From positions 3,922,501 to 3,986,500 of the forward strand of contig NC_081811.1 of NCBI RefSeq assembly GCF_030704535.1: a stretch of DNA of 64,000 nt, read 5' to 3'. The notes under the pieces are model-generated. The model searched no databases. It had not been told where the DNA came from and was given only the letters and a program-made list of their open reading frames with translations. Below, one piece after another: positions 37,563-50,404 of the stretch (its first letter is position 1; the number at the start of each line of letters is the position of its first letter). The DNA comes from Vitis vinifera (taxonomy: Eukaryota; Streptophyta; Magnoliopsida; Vitales; Vitaceae). A program made the translations under genes and the position numbers.

Positions 37563-40500
37563 ATGGCCACGATGAATCGAACCGTAGTGTTCAGAAAGCA
37601 CAGAGATGCTGTGAACAGCGTTCGAGCTCCGGCGGGGGTCAGCTCCGGCGGTGCCGTGATCGAAATGGCGAGTACTTCGCTTTTTCACTCGAATCGGTCT
37701 TCGTATACTCCTCTTAGCACTGAGGATCCAGGTCCTTCTAGGTAACGCTTCTTTTTCTTTCTCTTTCTCTCTCCTTTTGACGAGAAAAGAAAACGAATCC
37801 ACTCCTATTATGGAAATTCCAAGATTTGATTAATTTTCTTAGGCATCCTAAGCCAAGAAAAGGAGAACTACATATAAATTTTGTAAGATTTGACTGTATG
37901 TAATATCAAACCGTTCTAGCATTTTTCTAGCTTCTGTGGAAAATGGAATTAGGAAATTTGTGTCTCTGTAGAGAGAATGAGAACTGTGCTGAGATAAATT
38001 TATGCAGTTGCAGGGTGTTAGTGTGATTCACTGGTATGTTTCAACTTGTTATTGATTAACTCATTAGGTCACCAATCAACGGACGTGTCTAGGAGTTGAA
38101 TCTAGAACTTTTGGAGTTGAATAGATGGTGAGTCGGTGACATAATAAAGTGGATTCAAGCTGGTAAATGGGTTTTTAATTTGATATTTGACAAGGGGACT
38201 TATACTTGAACTTTTGAATCTCTTGTCCAGTTTTTGGTGAAAGAAGTATGGTGCCCTGCCTAAAATGGAATAGGGATTAGAAAATGGAAATCTGGACTCT
38301 TGTTGTGTTTTACATTTTCAAGAAATTGAATGTATTAATGTGCAACACAACATGGAATATATGTTCAGTGAAAAAAGTATGTGCTCCTCCTACAGTTAGA
38401 ATAGGAAGTGAAAAACGGATATTAGGGCTTTTTCTTGTGTTTGTACTTTCGGGGAATTGGATATGCTAATGCAATACGCAACATGGAATATATGTTTCTT
38501 TAATTTGATTATTTGGATTCTGATTGTAGGAAATGTTTGGATTCAACTAAATATGTTTGGTCGGAATTCAAAGATAATGGATACTGAATGGGAAATGTAG
38601 GGGTTTTAGGTGGAAATAGTTGGTTGCTACAGGTGAAAATTTGCGGGATGCTAAAGAGTCTGAAAATGCAATTCTCAAGAGGATGAAGGAGGGAAAGATT
38701 CTTAAGAACATTTCATTTAATGCTGAACAAATGAGTTGGATACTGATATCAGCCATGCCCACCAATTAAATGCTTACAAATGGTTCAAGTGTCAAGTACT
38801 CAAGTTATGCTTTACTAATGAAAATATTCTTTGAATGCTGAATATATTTTCCTTGCTGCAGTAAGGATGCATTTACAGTGGGTCTACCTCCAGCTTGGGT
38901 AGATGTTTCTGAAGAAGTAGCTGCAAATATACAACGTTCTAGGGTAAAAATGGCTGAGTTAGTCAAGGCTCAGGCCAAAGCTTTAATGCCCTCCTTTGAA
39001 GATGGCAAAGAAGATCAACGTAAGATTGAGTCTCTCACCCAAGAAATTACAGATCTACTGAAGAGGTCAGAAAAGAGATTACAAAAACTTTCTGCAAGGG
39101 GGCCTTCTGAGGATTCTAATGTTAGGAAAAATGTACAGGTTGGTCTCGATAGTCATTGCACTTTCTATTATAAAAAATTATATGGTTTGCATGTAATTTT
39201 GATGTATGCCCATGATTTACTCTAGTCTTGCCTTATCTTTATTCTTATCACACACAGCCTCAGCTTTTGGCTGCCTGTCTGGATATTGTGCATCTTTCAT
39301 TAGTCTAACATTTTAGTACTACTGAGTTGATATCTTTCAACAGGAATAGGATATAAAAGAAATCTATACATCTTATGGTGATGGGTGCTCCTGAATTCAC
39401 TGCTATAGTGCAGTTCCATTTGTTTCACAGTTTCACTTTTGTACTTTTGTAGAAAAAGATCTCAAACATTTTTTACTTCTTTTAATTCATTGACAAGAAA
39501 TAGTTCATCAGTGTTTTATGTTCTCTTTAGAGGTCTTTTAATGTGGATTGTATTTTCTTTTCTTAAATTTTCCCTTTTCCAACAGCGTTCTCTTGCTACA
39601 GACCTTCAGAACCTCTCATTGGAGCTCAGAAAGAGACAGTCAACATATTTGAAGCGTTTGAGGCAGCAAAAAGAGGTTTGCATTTTTTCTAAATATATCC
39701 TTGTTTCTTATATAATAAATAAATATGAATTGTAAGTTCCAAGGAAAGTACGATGTCAATAGATATTGATAGCTAATCTTGCATGCTTAAGATGACTTTC
39801 CACTCCAAAGTTATGCACATTCTTCTCTTATTGACTGGTTTTACATTGTTGATTTTCATTATAGTCCATGGCCTGTTTCTTGTTGAGATTTCATTTTTTA
39901 TTTATTTTGGTTACTGCAGGGACATGACGGGGTTGACTTGGAGATGAACTTGAATGAAAATAAATTCAGATTGGATGATGATGAGTTTGGTGACATGGTA
40001 TGCTGTTCTTTTTCTCTTTTATCCTTTTAACTTCTGGATTGTTGGCCTAACATTAAGCCAGAAAAGAAAAAGAATTAGGTTCTCCTGAGGAAATGAAAGC
40101 TCAGAAAATTGCATGTCTTGTTTTAGAACTTATGTTTTCGTTTAAACAGATACTTAATGCTCTAATAAATCAGGTGTTAAATATAAATATTTTTGGGCAA
40201 TTATAGTTTATTATTTAACATACTTTGGTGCTGGTTGGAAACCCTTTTATTCTGCTAAGTTTGGACCTATTTACCACCTTGTTATTTTGTTTTTCTTGAC
40301 CCTCCTTCCAGTATTATTACTTGCTTATTATATGCTTAAATCAATCCAGGGTTTTAATGAGCATCAAATGGCCAAGCTAAAGAAGAGTGAGAAATTCACA
40401 GCTGAAAGGGAGAAAGAGATCAGACAGGTAATTGGAGGCACTCCACTTAGTACAACCAATTCCAAATTCTGTTCTTCTTGTTTTCCTTTTTAAATAAAAC

Positions 40501-41038
40501 CTGTTTACAGGTGGTGGAATCTGTGAATGAGCTTGCTCAAATCATGAAAGATCTCTCAGTCCTTGTGATAGACCAGGTCAACGCGGCATCCTTAATCCTT
40601 ATACGTTGTCCATAAATTTCATCCAGAATCCTGGAATTTCATCCAGAATCCTGGTGACCAAATTGATATCTCTATCAGGGAACAATTGTTGATCGGATAG
40701 ACTACAACATTCAGAGTGTGTCTGCATCAGTTGAGGAGGGCTTTAAACAGCTTGAAAAGGTCCTTTGTCTCCTCTCTTCCTTTAGCATCTGGTTTCTGCT
40801 AAACTTAATTGATTTACACTAACTGCTAACATTGTTCATCCATCATTTTACACAAGGCTTCTGCTAAACCCAAATGTGTAATTCTAGCTGCTAATTAAGC
40901 ACTGTTCTGGTGCATTATTTGGAATTGCAGGCAGAAAGAACACAGAGGAAAGGTGGAATGGTAACATGTGCAACGATTCTCGTTATCATGTGTTTCATCA
41001 TGCTAGTCCTCCTAATCTTGAAGGAGATTTTCTTGTGA
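37563..41038 (+). CDS. SYP43: Trans-Golgi syntaxin of the SYP4 group (SYP41/42/43-like), 8 exons
   Basis: A Qa-SNARE that drives vesicle fusion at the trans-Golgi network / early endosome. Exons: 37563-37741, 38862-39138, 39586-39675, 39920-39997, 40350-40427, 40511-40576, 40679-40759, 40931-41038, giving 957 nt, 318 residues. The N-terminal peptide MATMNRTVVFRKHRDAV fits the VPS45-binding peptide of SYP4/Tlg2. LPPAWVDVSEEVAANIQ starts the Habc region near residue 65. The SNARE motif is about 215-285, with the zero-layer glutamine at 256 (VLVIDQGT). A tail anchor, VTCATILVIMCFIMLVLLIL, lies at about 294-313 with only a short end after it. Exact paralogue (41, 42 or 43) cannot be fixed. The start at 37563 is preferred over upstream frame extension because it gives the family N-peptide. 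Confidence 0.93.
40615..40654. repeat. 20-bp tandem duplication in SYP4 intron 6
   Basis: The unit aatttcatccagaatcctgg occurs twice in a row (40615-40634, 40635-40654), ending 24 bp before the exon 7 acceptor. Confidence 0.95.
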
Positions 41039-42837
41039 TCATATTACCAGTCTTTGCTGAGAGCTCAGCCTGTTAGTTTCCATGATAGCATGGGAGGAGT
41101 TCTATAGACAAACCCCAGTTAAGATACCACCACTGCAACCACTTAAGTCTTTAGAAATTCATAAACTGGAGCATTGTATTGTAATTCTATCAGCAGTAGA
41201 ATGTTCTGACAGGGCTGAATTATATTTTTGTAAAGGTCCGAAAGTAATTTTGTGATGATACCCTTGTAGCAATTCTTTTATCCAAAATTCTCAAATGAAT
41301 AGAAGGTGAAAAATTGATTCCATAATTTGTAACTGGGATTGGAATTTTATCAAATGATGGAAAAGGACTAATCATTGCATATTGGGGACTGCACTTGTGA
41401 CATGTGAGCTCTTTTATCAGGTTTGTGACAAAATGATCTAGGAGTTTATCACTTGTGACATGTTCAGAACCTTAAAAGCTTCTATTTATGAAGTCGTGTC
41501 ATCCTTTTATGTCTAATCTTTTTATGTCGGTCTTAATTACAATTCACATTCTTTATATTAATAAATCAATAAAAAAAACTAATTACATCTTATTAATTTC
41601 ATTACTAGCCATGAAATTCAAATTGTTTGCTATAATATAAATATAAAGACATTCACCTCTAAAAAAAAAAAATAAATAAAATAAAATCTTTCTTAAAATT
41701 TCTTGAAGTCTTATTTTCTCAAGAAATCACTTAACTTTATTTATTTATTTTTAATCAAGATGAAGTTTGAATGACTTATTTTTTTAATTTTGGATTCAAG
41801 TTTGAAAATTTTATGAAACGTGTTCAAATTTCAAAATATTTTTGTATGTATTTGACATTGTGATTCCAATAAAATGTTTATTCTAATTAACTTTATTAAA
41901 TAAAAATAACCCTATTTTGAGGGAGTATTTGGTAAAATATAATTCTTATTATTTAATGACTTAAGTTAACTTTAAGTTAAATTATAATTAAGTTATTAAT
42001 TTAAAATTTATTACTTAATTCTTATTTTAAGTATTAAGATTGTTTGATAAAATTAACTTAAAATTTATTTTAAATCATTAAATTAACATATTAATCATAA
42101 TAGATTATAACTATAATAAAGAGGTCGAGTAATAATAAAAGTCATAGAATACCAATACCGTAAAGATAATTAGAATGAATAAGAGTAAAAAAGTAAAATG
42201 AATATATTAACTTAATAATAAATTAATTATTTTAATTTATTAGTTTAAAGTGTTTTTTATTTTAAGTCATATCATTATTAAAGTATTTTACTAAATATAT
42301 TTAATTTATTTAATGACTTAAATTAAATTATTAAATTATTGGTTTATCAAACACCCATTAAATAATACCTTAATGGGATTCAACCCCAAGACTTTGAATC
42401 CAATATCTAATGTATTAAAGGTGAAATCTGTAAACAACTTTTTGCGCATAAGATTTATATTTAGTAAGAATAAAAAAAAAAAACAAAAAGATTTCCATGG
42501 CAATTACTATAATCTTGATGGTGATGGATACAACTCATATTAGATCCTGTAAATATAATAAGTAAAATTATGACTTTCTAAATAAATCCACCATTACCAA
42601 AGTGGTGCAGTAGTAGGGTTTTCTGAAGAGCTGTTAGTCTGTTTCCTTTTCATATGCAGTTCAAAATACGAAGCCGTACGTCAACAGAATTAGAAAAAAA
42701 AAAGTCCATATAAATTATTAAATATACAGAGTGTCAAACACAGTCAATAATATCTTTCAAAAAAGTTAAAACGCTGCTGCTTCTCACCCTCTCTTTCTCT
42801 TCTCTTCCACTCTGATTCCTCTTCACTGGTCTTTTCT
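41039..42837. other. SYP4 3' region, AT-rich repeat and response-regulator promoter
   Basis: The first 300 bases are likely SYP4 3' untranslated region. From 41560 to 42420 the DNA is strongly AT-rich and contains an inverted copy of the MITE-like family. The last 250 bases (42590-42837) are the likely promoter and leader of the next gene, ending in a CT-rich stretch. Confidence 0.5.
41921..42356 (-). repeat. AT-rich MITE-like repeat, copy C (inverted)
   Basis: It is the reverse-orientation relative of the copies at 11080 and 12146. The ends gggagtatttggtaaa (41921) and, on the other strand, gggtgtttgataaa (42356) are similar and could be imperfect terminal inverted repeats, so this copy best shows the element's limits (436 bp). 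No clear target duplication was seen. Confidence 0.5.
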
Positions 42838-45833
42838 ATGAATGTCGAAACTGGAGAAGGTTCCATGTCTGTAACTGCTGCAGTTCCTCTCCAGTTCCCA
42901 GAAGGTATCAGAGTTCTTGCAGTTGATGATGATCAGACTTGTCTTCAAATAATGGGAAGAATGCTTGAGCGTTGCATGTATAAAGGTATGTTATTTATAG
43001 TTCTTTTCTTTGTGGGTTTCTTAATTTTTGCTTTTCCTTCATGGGGTTTTGAGTAGGGACAACTGGATTGAGTTTGGTTTCGAGATCTTCAGTTACCAAA
43101 TGTAGGAATGCGGAGGAGGCACTGTCCCTGCTAAGGGAAGATAGCAGTAGGTTTGATATTGTTCTAAGTGATTTGCATATGCCTGATATTAGTGGACTTA
43201 AGCTTCTTGAGATCATTGGATTGGAGATGGACATGCCTGTTGTTAGTAAGTAGTCTTTTTTCCAAAACCCTGAGAAGAAATTAACATATCTTGATGACAC
43301 AGCATCTTACTAATTCTATTATACACATGTTTGTTCAGTGATGTCTTCGGATGAGAAAAGGGAAACTATCATGAAGGGTATCATTCATGGTGCCTGTGAC
43401 TATTGGGTTAAACCGGTTAGGATGGATGCAATTCAGCTGGTATGGCAGCATGTGATTCGGAAAAGAAGGAATGGATTGAAGGAAATGGAGCATGCAATGG
43501 AGGATGATGTAGAGGGTGGGAATGAAGAGGGCAGTAGAAGCATGAAGAGGAAAAAAGATAGGGAGGATGAAGGAGAATCCAGGAATGCTATGCCAACAAC
43601 GGTAAAGAAGCCTAGGATGGTTTGGACACCAGCCCTCCATCAACAGTTTGTGGCAGCTGTGAATCAACTGGGCTATTCTAGTATGAATCTTTCACCTTCC
43701 TTGATGATAGTCACTTTGCTTTCTCAATACTCTTTCACCTTCATTAATATGTAGCTATTAATATTGTACATGTTCCAAGTGAAATTACCATGTCTAATGT
43801 GTGGGGCTCCTATATTCTAACCATTTTTAGACTAATTTTTCAAGAATGTGCTATGCTATACAATTTATCATGCCCTTCAAAAATTTGATTACTGGATTTT
43901 TGTTGGGATGGAATGATTTCAATTGTTTATAGTTTGAAGATTTTTTCCCCCTTACCAATTGGGAATCCTAAATTACTTTATTCCTTGATCTTGAATCTTA
44001 TAGGATGTATGCATATCTGATCCCAAACTCTCTAAATTAAACATAGGAAAAAATATGACAATAAAAAAACCATAATATGACATAGATCTAGAGATAGAAA
44101 CTCATACATGTGATCTAAATGTTTTCAAATCAAATCCAATCTAATGAAGGTAATTTTGTAGGCGTCATAGATTCCATAGATTGAACAATCTTTCATATGA
44201 TCTCTCCTTTCATGGATTTTGTCATAAAAGATAGTGGTCTTCTCTCTTTAAAGGGGTAGCTAGGATTTGCTCTCTGGAGTCTCGAAGACAATGACAAAAG
44301 TTGTTGGGATGGTATTGTAGTAGATTTTGCATGTTTGATAGTTTGAAGAATTTTTTATTTTTATGTTTTTACTTACTAGCTGAACCGATGTTACTTTCTT
44401 CCTTGGTTTTGGATCTTATAGGGTGCATGCATATCTAATCCCAGGCTCTCTAAATTTAACATAAGGGAAACATATAATAATAAAAAAACAATAATATGTC
44501 ATAACTCTAGAGACATAAACCAATACTTGCAATTTGGATGTTTCCAAATCAAATCCAATCCTAAGAAGATAGTTTGTAGGCATTATAGATCTCATGGACT
44601 TAAATGATTTTTTGTCCGCTCTCTTCTTTCACTAATTTTGGTACAAGAGAGGATGGTCTTCTCTCTCTAAAGGAGATACCTAGGGTTTGCTCTTTGGAGT
44701 CCGGAAGACAATGACAAAAGATGAAGCCCTAAACTGGGTTTATATAGGCTTTCTTATAGGCTTAAGTTTCTGCTCTCCCTTGATAGATTTTATTTTGTGC
44801 TAGTTTCCATCTACCTTAAGGTTGCAAATGTCATGTTATTGCAGAGGCAGTTCCAAAGAAAATCCTAGAGCAAATGAATCTTCCTGGTCTTACTAGAGAA
44901 AATGTTGCCAGCCACCTTCAGGTAATGGAAAAAATTTTCTCCAGAAAGATTTATTGTTATTGTTTGGTAAAAGACACTGATAATTACAGCTATATGGTGC
45001 AGAAATTTCGCCTTTATCTCAGCAGGGTAAGTGAGATTTCACAGGGTCCCGAAAAGACATATATGAATCCAGCTTCTTTAAATGGCTGCAACCCCCAACT
45101 TAATGTGGTTGGTGAAGTCCCACTGCAAGGTCTCACCAGGGAAGGAACCTCTAGGACTCCCATGGCTTTTGTAGATCAAAGGAACCTTTTCCACTATGGA
45201 GTGGGGCAACAAGCTTGCAATAGCAGTAAACAAGCGAAGTTGCTTCATGAAGTTCCAGCCAATATGCTGCAGCAACCTGCTCAAATGTATAGGAGCCTGG
45301 ATTTTCAAGTTAGTGAAGGAACTCCAAGATCTCTAAACTTACCAGCTGCTAATGACGATAGTGTTTATGGAAGCCAGAGTAGCTTTTCTACGATGCAGAT
45401 GGCTCAAACCCCATATGGCATGCCAATGCTGAATGAAATTTCAGGTCATCAGCATTTTGGGCATCACCCTTTGTCCAATCAAATTCTTTCTAATGATATT
45501 GAAGCCCAGGCTCTGAGGACAGTTGGGAATCCCATAGAAAGTAATGCTGCAGCATGCTATCCTCTAGCTTCTCCAATGGTTGATTTTTCAAAAGACCATA
45601 GCCATGGCTTCCATCTTGAGATGAATGCTATCTATGGAAATGCTTCTTCTGTTGGCCAGGGAATGGTCTCCCTTGGTGAAGAATATGGATATAGGAACCC
45701 GGAAAATATTGCTCAACCTGGAAACAACCTCTTGGTTGATGATTCTTTTAGGATGAAGCCTGAAAGTATGCCTAGGCCGGGCTGTAAGTCTTTATCTTTT
45801 GGCCAACACTTTGACCACGGATTCATGTCCTGA
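42838..45833 (+). CDS. Type-B two-component response regulator (ARR-B), 5 exons
   Basis: A nuclear transcription factor at the end of the cytokinin phosphorelay. Preferred exons: 42838-42985, 43093-43245, 43339-43680, 44845-44921, 45003-45833, giving 1551 nt, 516 residues. The receiver domain (about 23-140) has the acidic pair D30/D31, phosphoacceptor D76 (SDLHMPD) and K125 (WVKPV). A basic linker with MKRKKDRE precedes the GARP/Myb-like domain (about 190-248): [55 protein letters not shown]. The long C-terminus is rich in Gln, Asn and Ser. The acceptor at 43092 gives the canonical [13 protein letters not shown]. The upstream acceptor at 43056 would add 12 residues in frame. Intron 4 (81 nt) has no in-frame stop. 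Intron 3 holds a tandem duplication. A 3' untranslated intron at about 45846-45951 is likely. Confidence 0.92.
43900..44720 (+). repeat. Two tandem ~400-bp copies inside intron 3 of the response regulator
   Basis: Copy A is about 43900-44300 and copy B about 44301-44720. Both start ttgttgggatgg and end gacaatgacaaaag. Shared landmarks lie about 418-420 bp apart, such as tgcatatct-atccca at 43993+ and 44411+. They are clearly diverged, so the duplication is not recent. Copy B is followed by ggtttatatagg, a TATA-like word. Origin unknown; a piece of an old mobile element is possible. Confidence 0.85.
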
Positions 45834-46554
45834 CAATTCAAAAAGGTTAATATTCTGTGACTTCATCACTCTTCCCAGTTTCTTTGTATATGTCATGATA
45901 CTGTATGCGTGTTTGATAAATAAATTGCCTTCTCTTTTTGTTGTCTTGCAGCAGAATGTTGGGCTGGCTGAAAACTGATACATATTTTGATGGCTATCCC
46001 TTGGATAATAACCATCTTCTTAGAAGACATACACTCTCAAGGAATTATACATATGTAACCTTTAGTTCCATGTTTTTTTTTTTTTTTGGTTTCATACCTA
46101 GTTCAAAGACTTAGATTCCACGTGAGTGAATGGTCTTAGAAAAGTTTAAAGTAGTTAACCATCAATGAAGCTTTGTAGAATTCGGAAACTGACATTGTTA
46201 GCTGTGCCTGATAGAGGCAATGTGCCAAATATTTGATCCCTTTCTGTAACTCTGGTTAACAAAGCATTTCTTTTTATTACGCTCGTGATGGTGACTCTAG
46301 TTTGGCATCACTGATTCATAATCTCCATTTGGCTGCTTTGCTATGATTTCAGTTATGTATGTCCATGTGTTTGATAGATATCAACTCATAGAGCTTATGA
46401 AATGCTTGTGACTTAGGGAGCTTCAGTTATTCAATGATTCATGTGCAACATCGAATTGGCTTCTCATATATTTTAACAATGAACCAGATGACTGTTTACA
46501 TATTATAAAGCATTGATAAAGTTAAAGAATTGAGAGAAGGTATAGAAACCATAG
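45834..46554. other. Convergent 3' regions of the response regulator and COBL7 genes
   Basis: It holds both 3' untranslated regions. A probable 3' intron of the plus-strand gene ends in ttgcag at about 45952. A T run lies at 46075-46088. No other gene is visible. Confidence 0.5.
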
Positions 46555-48761
46555 CTATTGCTGCAGAAACAACAGAGCTACAGCAGCTAGAAGAAAACTA
46601 AAAAATCTAGTTGCTACAATCATCCTATAAGCATTGCTTGGAAGTATTGAGGGAAGCGAGCACTCTTCACCATTGAAGAACACTTTAGTAGGAAACCCAT
46701 CCCCACGAGCCACCTTTATTCCAGGTGTTGTTTTCTTTGTAAATGAGAGTACAGACTGTTGTGCACCAGGAACCCGAGGATCTTTCTTCGGTTTTTTCCC
46801 ATCTTTTTCCGCCAGAAGATAGTTCAATCCCGGTTTCCCCTGCATGAATATGGTATTGTTAGCCGGGACACCAGGAAGAGCACTTCCATTGAAAGAGTAC
46901 ATGGTTTGGAATCCAGGCACTGCTTTGTCAAACTGCAACGCAGCAAACCAATCCACAAAGTCAGTTTCACCCCAATTGAAGAGTGTGATCCTAGCTGTCC
47001 AGCCATTGTCGTAGTCTGTAAACAAGTGCCAGTTGATGCTGACTCCACAGTTATCCCCACAGGGTAATGGATTAGGCAGTGCCCGGCGTTGTAACTCAGC
47101 AAATTCAGTAGTTTTGCGGGTTCTGTTCTCGAACGGAACGAGAAGAGCCTCTGATGGTAGAAGAAGAGCCTGTGCAGAAGCGCTACAAGTGTTGCTTGGG
47201 CTGCTTTTGCAGCCACAAGCACAAGTGTTGCAAGGCACAACAGAATCATTGAAAAATGCTGAAAAAGATACACAACATCTTGGGATTGCCCCCTTGGACT
47301 CTGTTTTGTTGCAAGCCACTTGCCAAGTAGCGATTGCTGTTGATTCTGAGGGCAACCCACTTGGGTTCGGGAACTGGCTCTGGCTCACCCTCACAGGAGG
47401 AGCACACTGATAATCTTGATTCACCTCTCCCCTGATTTTCCAGTTCTGAGGTGGAATGAGCTGAGTTCTATTAAACTCTGTTGGCATTTTGAAAACCTGC
47501 ATTTGGAAAACTGACACAGACTTGCTTTGATCCATCGTAGGAGGCAAAATAGTACCATTCCGACAACAGAAGGGAATCATCCCAAGGTCCGAATTATTCA
47601 CCATTGTTGGAGGAAGGTCAATGATGGTTGGCCTTCTCTCACAATTCAAGGCATTGGAAAAGTCCATGTCCTTATAGCTCTCACCTGGCTTGCCAAAAAT
47701 GCAGTCTGTGCTATCAACAACAGATGGATAAGCTCCTTTCATGGCATAGATGAATTCATCCCTCTTCCACTCCCAACTTAATTTCCAATTATCAAGTCGA
47801 TCTAGAGGATTGTGGTTTGAGATAGTAACCTGAGCCCGGTAATTAGTCTCATATGACCTGATCACATCATACATTATGGTAACATCCCCATTTTGGAGTG
47901 GCTGCAAATCTTCTCCCGTGGTGAAGTTAGACCTTGAATCTTCGGTGCAGCACACATGCATCCAAAAGTTCACTGAAGAAATCACAAAAAATGGCTCCTC
48001 AATCATAGGAGAAGAGGTGAAGATACTTCACATTTTTCTATGAAGTACAAATAAATTAAAACATTAACTGCTCAAACACCCATAAAAACAGAGGTCATTT
48101 CTACTCTATACACTCTTATACTAATGTACCGGAAAATCCAATTCTTCAATCTTTTCATTACAAATAAACCTTTAGACAATTCAATTGAAAAACGACCCCT
48201 GTGATTCATGAATTAACAGAGAAAAAACCACTTACACTTTGTGGGGTTAGGACATGAGAATCCATCGTTGGCAAGAGTGATGGTAGAGGGCAAGGGAACA
48301 TCCGGATCAGTCACACCGAACTGGGTACCCACCAATTGGACCTGAGCACGCATCCGGGGCAAATAGCCCGCAGTCTCAACCGCAGTCTTGAGGTCCCTCT
48401 CCGGAAACCCTGAGAACACCGTGCCATTCCCAACGTTTGCCGGCAGCAAACTCCCATCATCCAGCACAGCATGAGAGGCAGAGACCAAGACCTCGCCGTG
48501 CTCAAACCCGACATAGACCCTCCATGACTTGAGCTCGCGGAGGCCATTGTTGAGGATGGCGAGATTGGACTCGAACCTGTAAGGCTGTTGGGATGGGTCT
48601 GAGGGGATGAGTGTGGGCGGGAGGCGATGGCCTGAGGTGTAGTTGTAGGACAAGAAGATACCGTTGCATGATTCTTCGGCTGTTGATTGAGAGAGTGAAA
48701 GTGGAAGAGAGATAAAGAAGAAGATGATGATGACAATGAAGAAGAACAGTAGTCTAGCCAT
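46555..48761 (-). CDS. COBL7: COBRA-like protein, COBL7 type, GPI-anchored, 2 exons
   Basis: An extracellular, plasma-membrane-anchored protein of the COBRA family, which affects cellulose deposition and oriented growth. Exons 48236-48761 and 46555-47972 join in phase (T/TG gives Leu), 1944 nt, 647 residues; Arabidopsis COBL7 is of similar length. A signal peptide ([18 protein letters not shown], residues 2-19) opens the protein. An N-terminal region typical of the COBL7-11 subgroup follows ([10 protein letters not shown]). The COBRA domain starts near residue 190 ([20 protein letters not shown]) and ends with [20 protein letters not shown], the cysteine-rich CCVS block. Many N-glycosylation sites are present. 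A hydrophobic tail ([16 protein letters not shown]) serves as the GPI-attachment signal. It is convergent with the response regulator and head-to-head with CSLD5. Confidence 0.93.
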
Positions 48762-50400
48762 GGATTTGGGCTGAAAGGATGAAGATTGGAGAAGGAAAAT
48801 GTGATATATGTTGGAGAAAGAACGAAAGAGACAGAGAGACGAGTACAAAATTGAAAGTTTCGAGTGTAGTGTAAAGCCGGCCTTTCCCTTTGAGCTGTTC
48901 TTACAAAGCATGGAGATTTGGTCGTTGCTGTCCGTCAATGGAACTAAGAAATTTAAAAGTTAGTTAAAAATCTTAATGGGTAGTTAGGGTCCTGGCCCAT
49001 GGGACCTGGTCTGGGCTTGTTAGGTGGTGGATGGATGGGCCCTGTCAAGGCCTGATGGAAATTGGGATTTAGATTTGGGCCTACCATCTTCTTTCCTTTT
49101 GGAATGTTTCCTTCTTGGATTGCAAGACAAGACACCTAATTTAAAAAGGGCTCCCTCCTCTAGTTATAATTTGAAGTATCAATTTTTTTTGTGATTTTTT
49201 TAATTAGTTTATTGAAAAGGAAAATGTAAAGGAAGGAATATGCCCACCGCCTGCAGGCTGCAGCACATGCTATGTGTTTAACAATTAATGGATAGTGTTT
49301 GCCTTAAAAGAGTACAGAATTAATTCCTTGGCTCAAACTCATAAATAACAAAAAATAAAAAGATTATTCACGTCAAAGGGCAAAACATTCCCCACTTCGT
49401 ATGATTTAAAAATAGTTTTCTATTTTAAAAATAGAAAATTATTATTAAAATTTTTTAACATTATTTGATCGTTATTATCTGAAAACAATTTTTAAAAACA
49501 AAGTGAAATAGATGACAATTTTTAGAGAATAAATAAGAGTTATTTTTACCGATTTCTAAAATATAAAAGGAAAACATGTGTCAATTTAGCTATGTTTTTT
49601 GAAACTTATTTTTAAAAATTGTTTTTAAGTTTAAAAAAAAAAAAAAACAAATTTAAAAAACCATGACCAAATGGACCCTAAACATCCTCCTATTTTTATT
49701 TTTTTTAAAAAAATCATTCTTCTTGTTATAAAAAATATGAGTCACTTTCGTAAAATAAGGTTGTATTTTAACTATTTTAATCAAATATTCCAAAAATAAA
49801 ATCACATATCAATAAAAATAAGAACCTTTACCTAACATATCATATAAATAACAAATTATAATTTTTAATAACATAAGAATGAAATAACCAATACAATTAT
49901 AACATAATAGTAAATTATTTTTGTATTTCTTTTTATCATATATAGATTTAGAAAAAGATAATAATAAAATATTTAGAGGGTGTTTGTTTTTTAAATTTTT
50001 TGTTGAAAAAAATTTGTTTTCAAAATTTAAGTTGTTTGTTTTTTTATTTTCTTTTATAACTTATTATAAATTTTTTATTAAATAAAGAAATCAAAATATT
50101 TGATTTTTTTTTAAATGAAAAAAAACAATGTCTTGGTTTTTTTTTTTTACTTTTTAATATTTAATTATAAATAAAATATTATAAAAACAAACCACTTAAT
50201 ACTTAAAACTATTAAACACCATTTAATTTTAAATTTAATTTAGAATTTAAAAAAAAAACAATATCTAATCTTTTTCTTATTTCAAAATGGAAGGAAAAAA
50301 TGAAAATAAAGTTGTCTTTTTTCTTTTAGTAAAAATGTGTTGCTCAGAAGGGAATGTCCAACAAGGCAGGGACATTAAAATCTGTAAGAACTTAAAATCA
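48762..50400. other. COBL7 leader and promoter, then AT-rich spacer
   Basis: 48762-49140 is mixed-composition DNA that should contain the COBL7 promoter. 49380-50280 is very AT-rich and includes a hairpin relative of the 26771 repeat at about 49590-49665. Short open frames have no protein features. Confidence 0.45.
49590..49665. repeat. AT-rich hairpin (MITE-like), second copy
   Basis: ttttttgaaacttattttta followed by aaaattgtttttaag pairs loosely with the A-rich arm at 49628-49665, which ends in caaatttaaaaaaccatg. It is related to 26771-26850 but more decayed. Confidence 0.45.
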
Positions 50401-50404
50401 GTAT

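Noticed and set aside
46634-47781. Several open frames of 60-125 codons on the plus strand
   Set aside because: They lie opposite the COBL7 coding exon and are shadows of it; they have no domain features.
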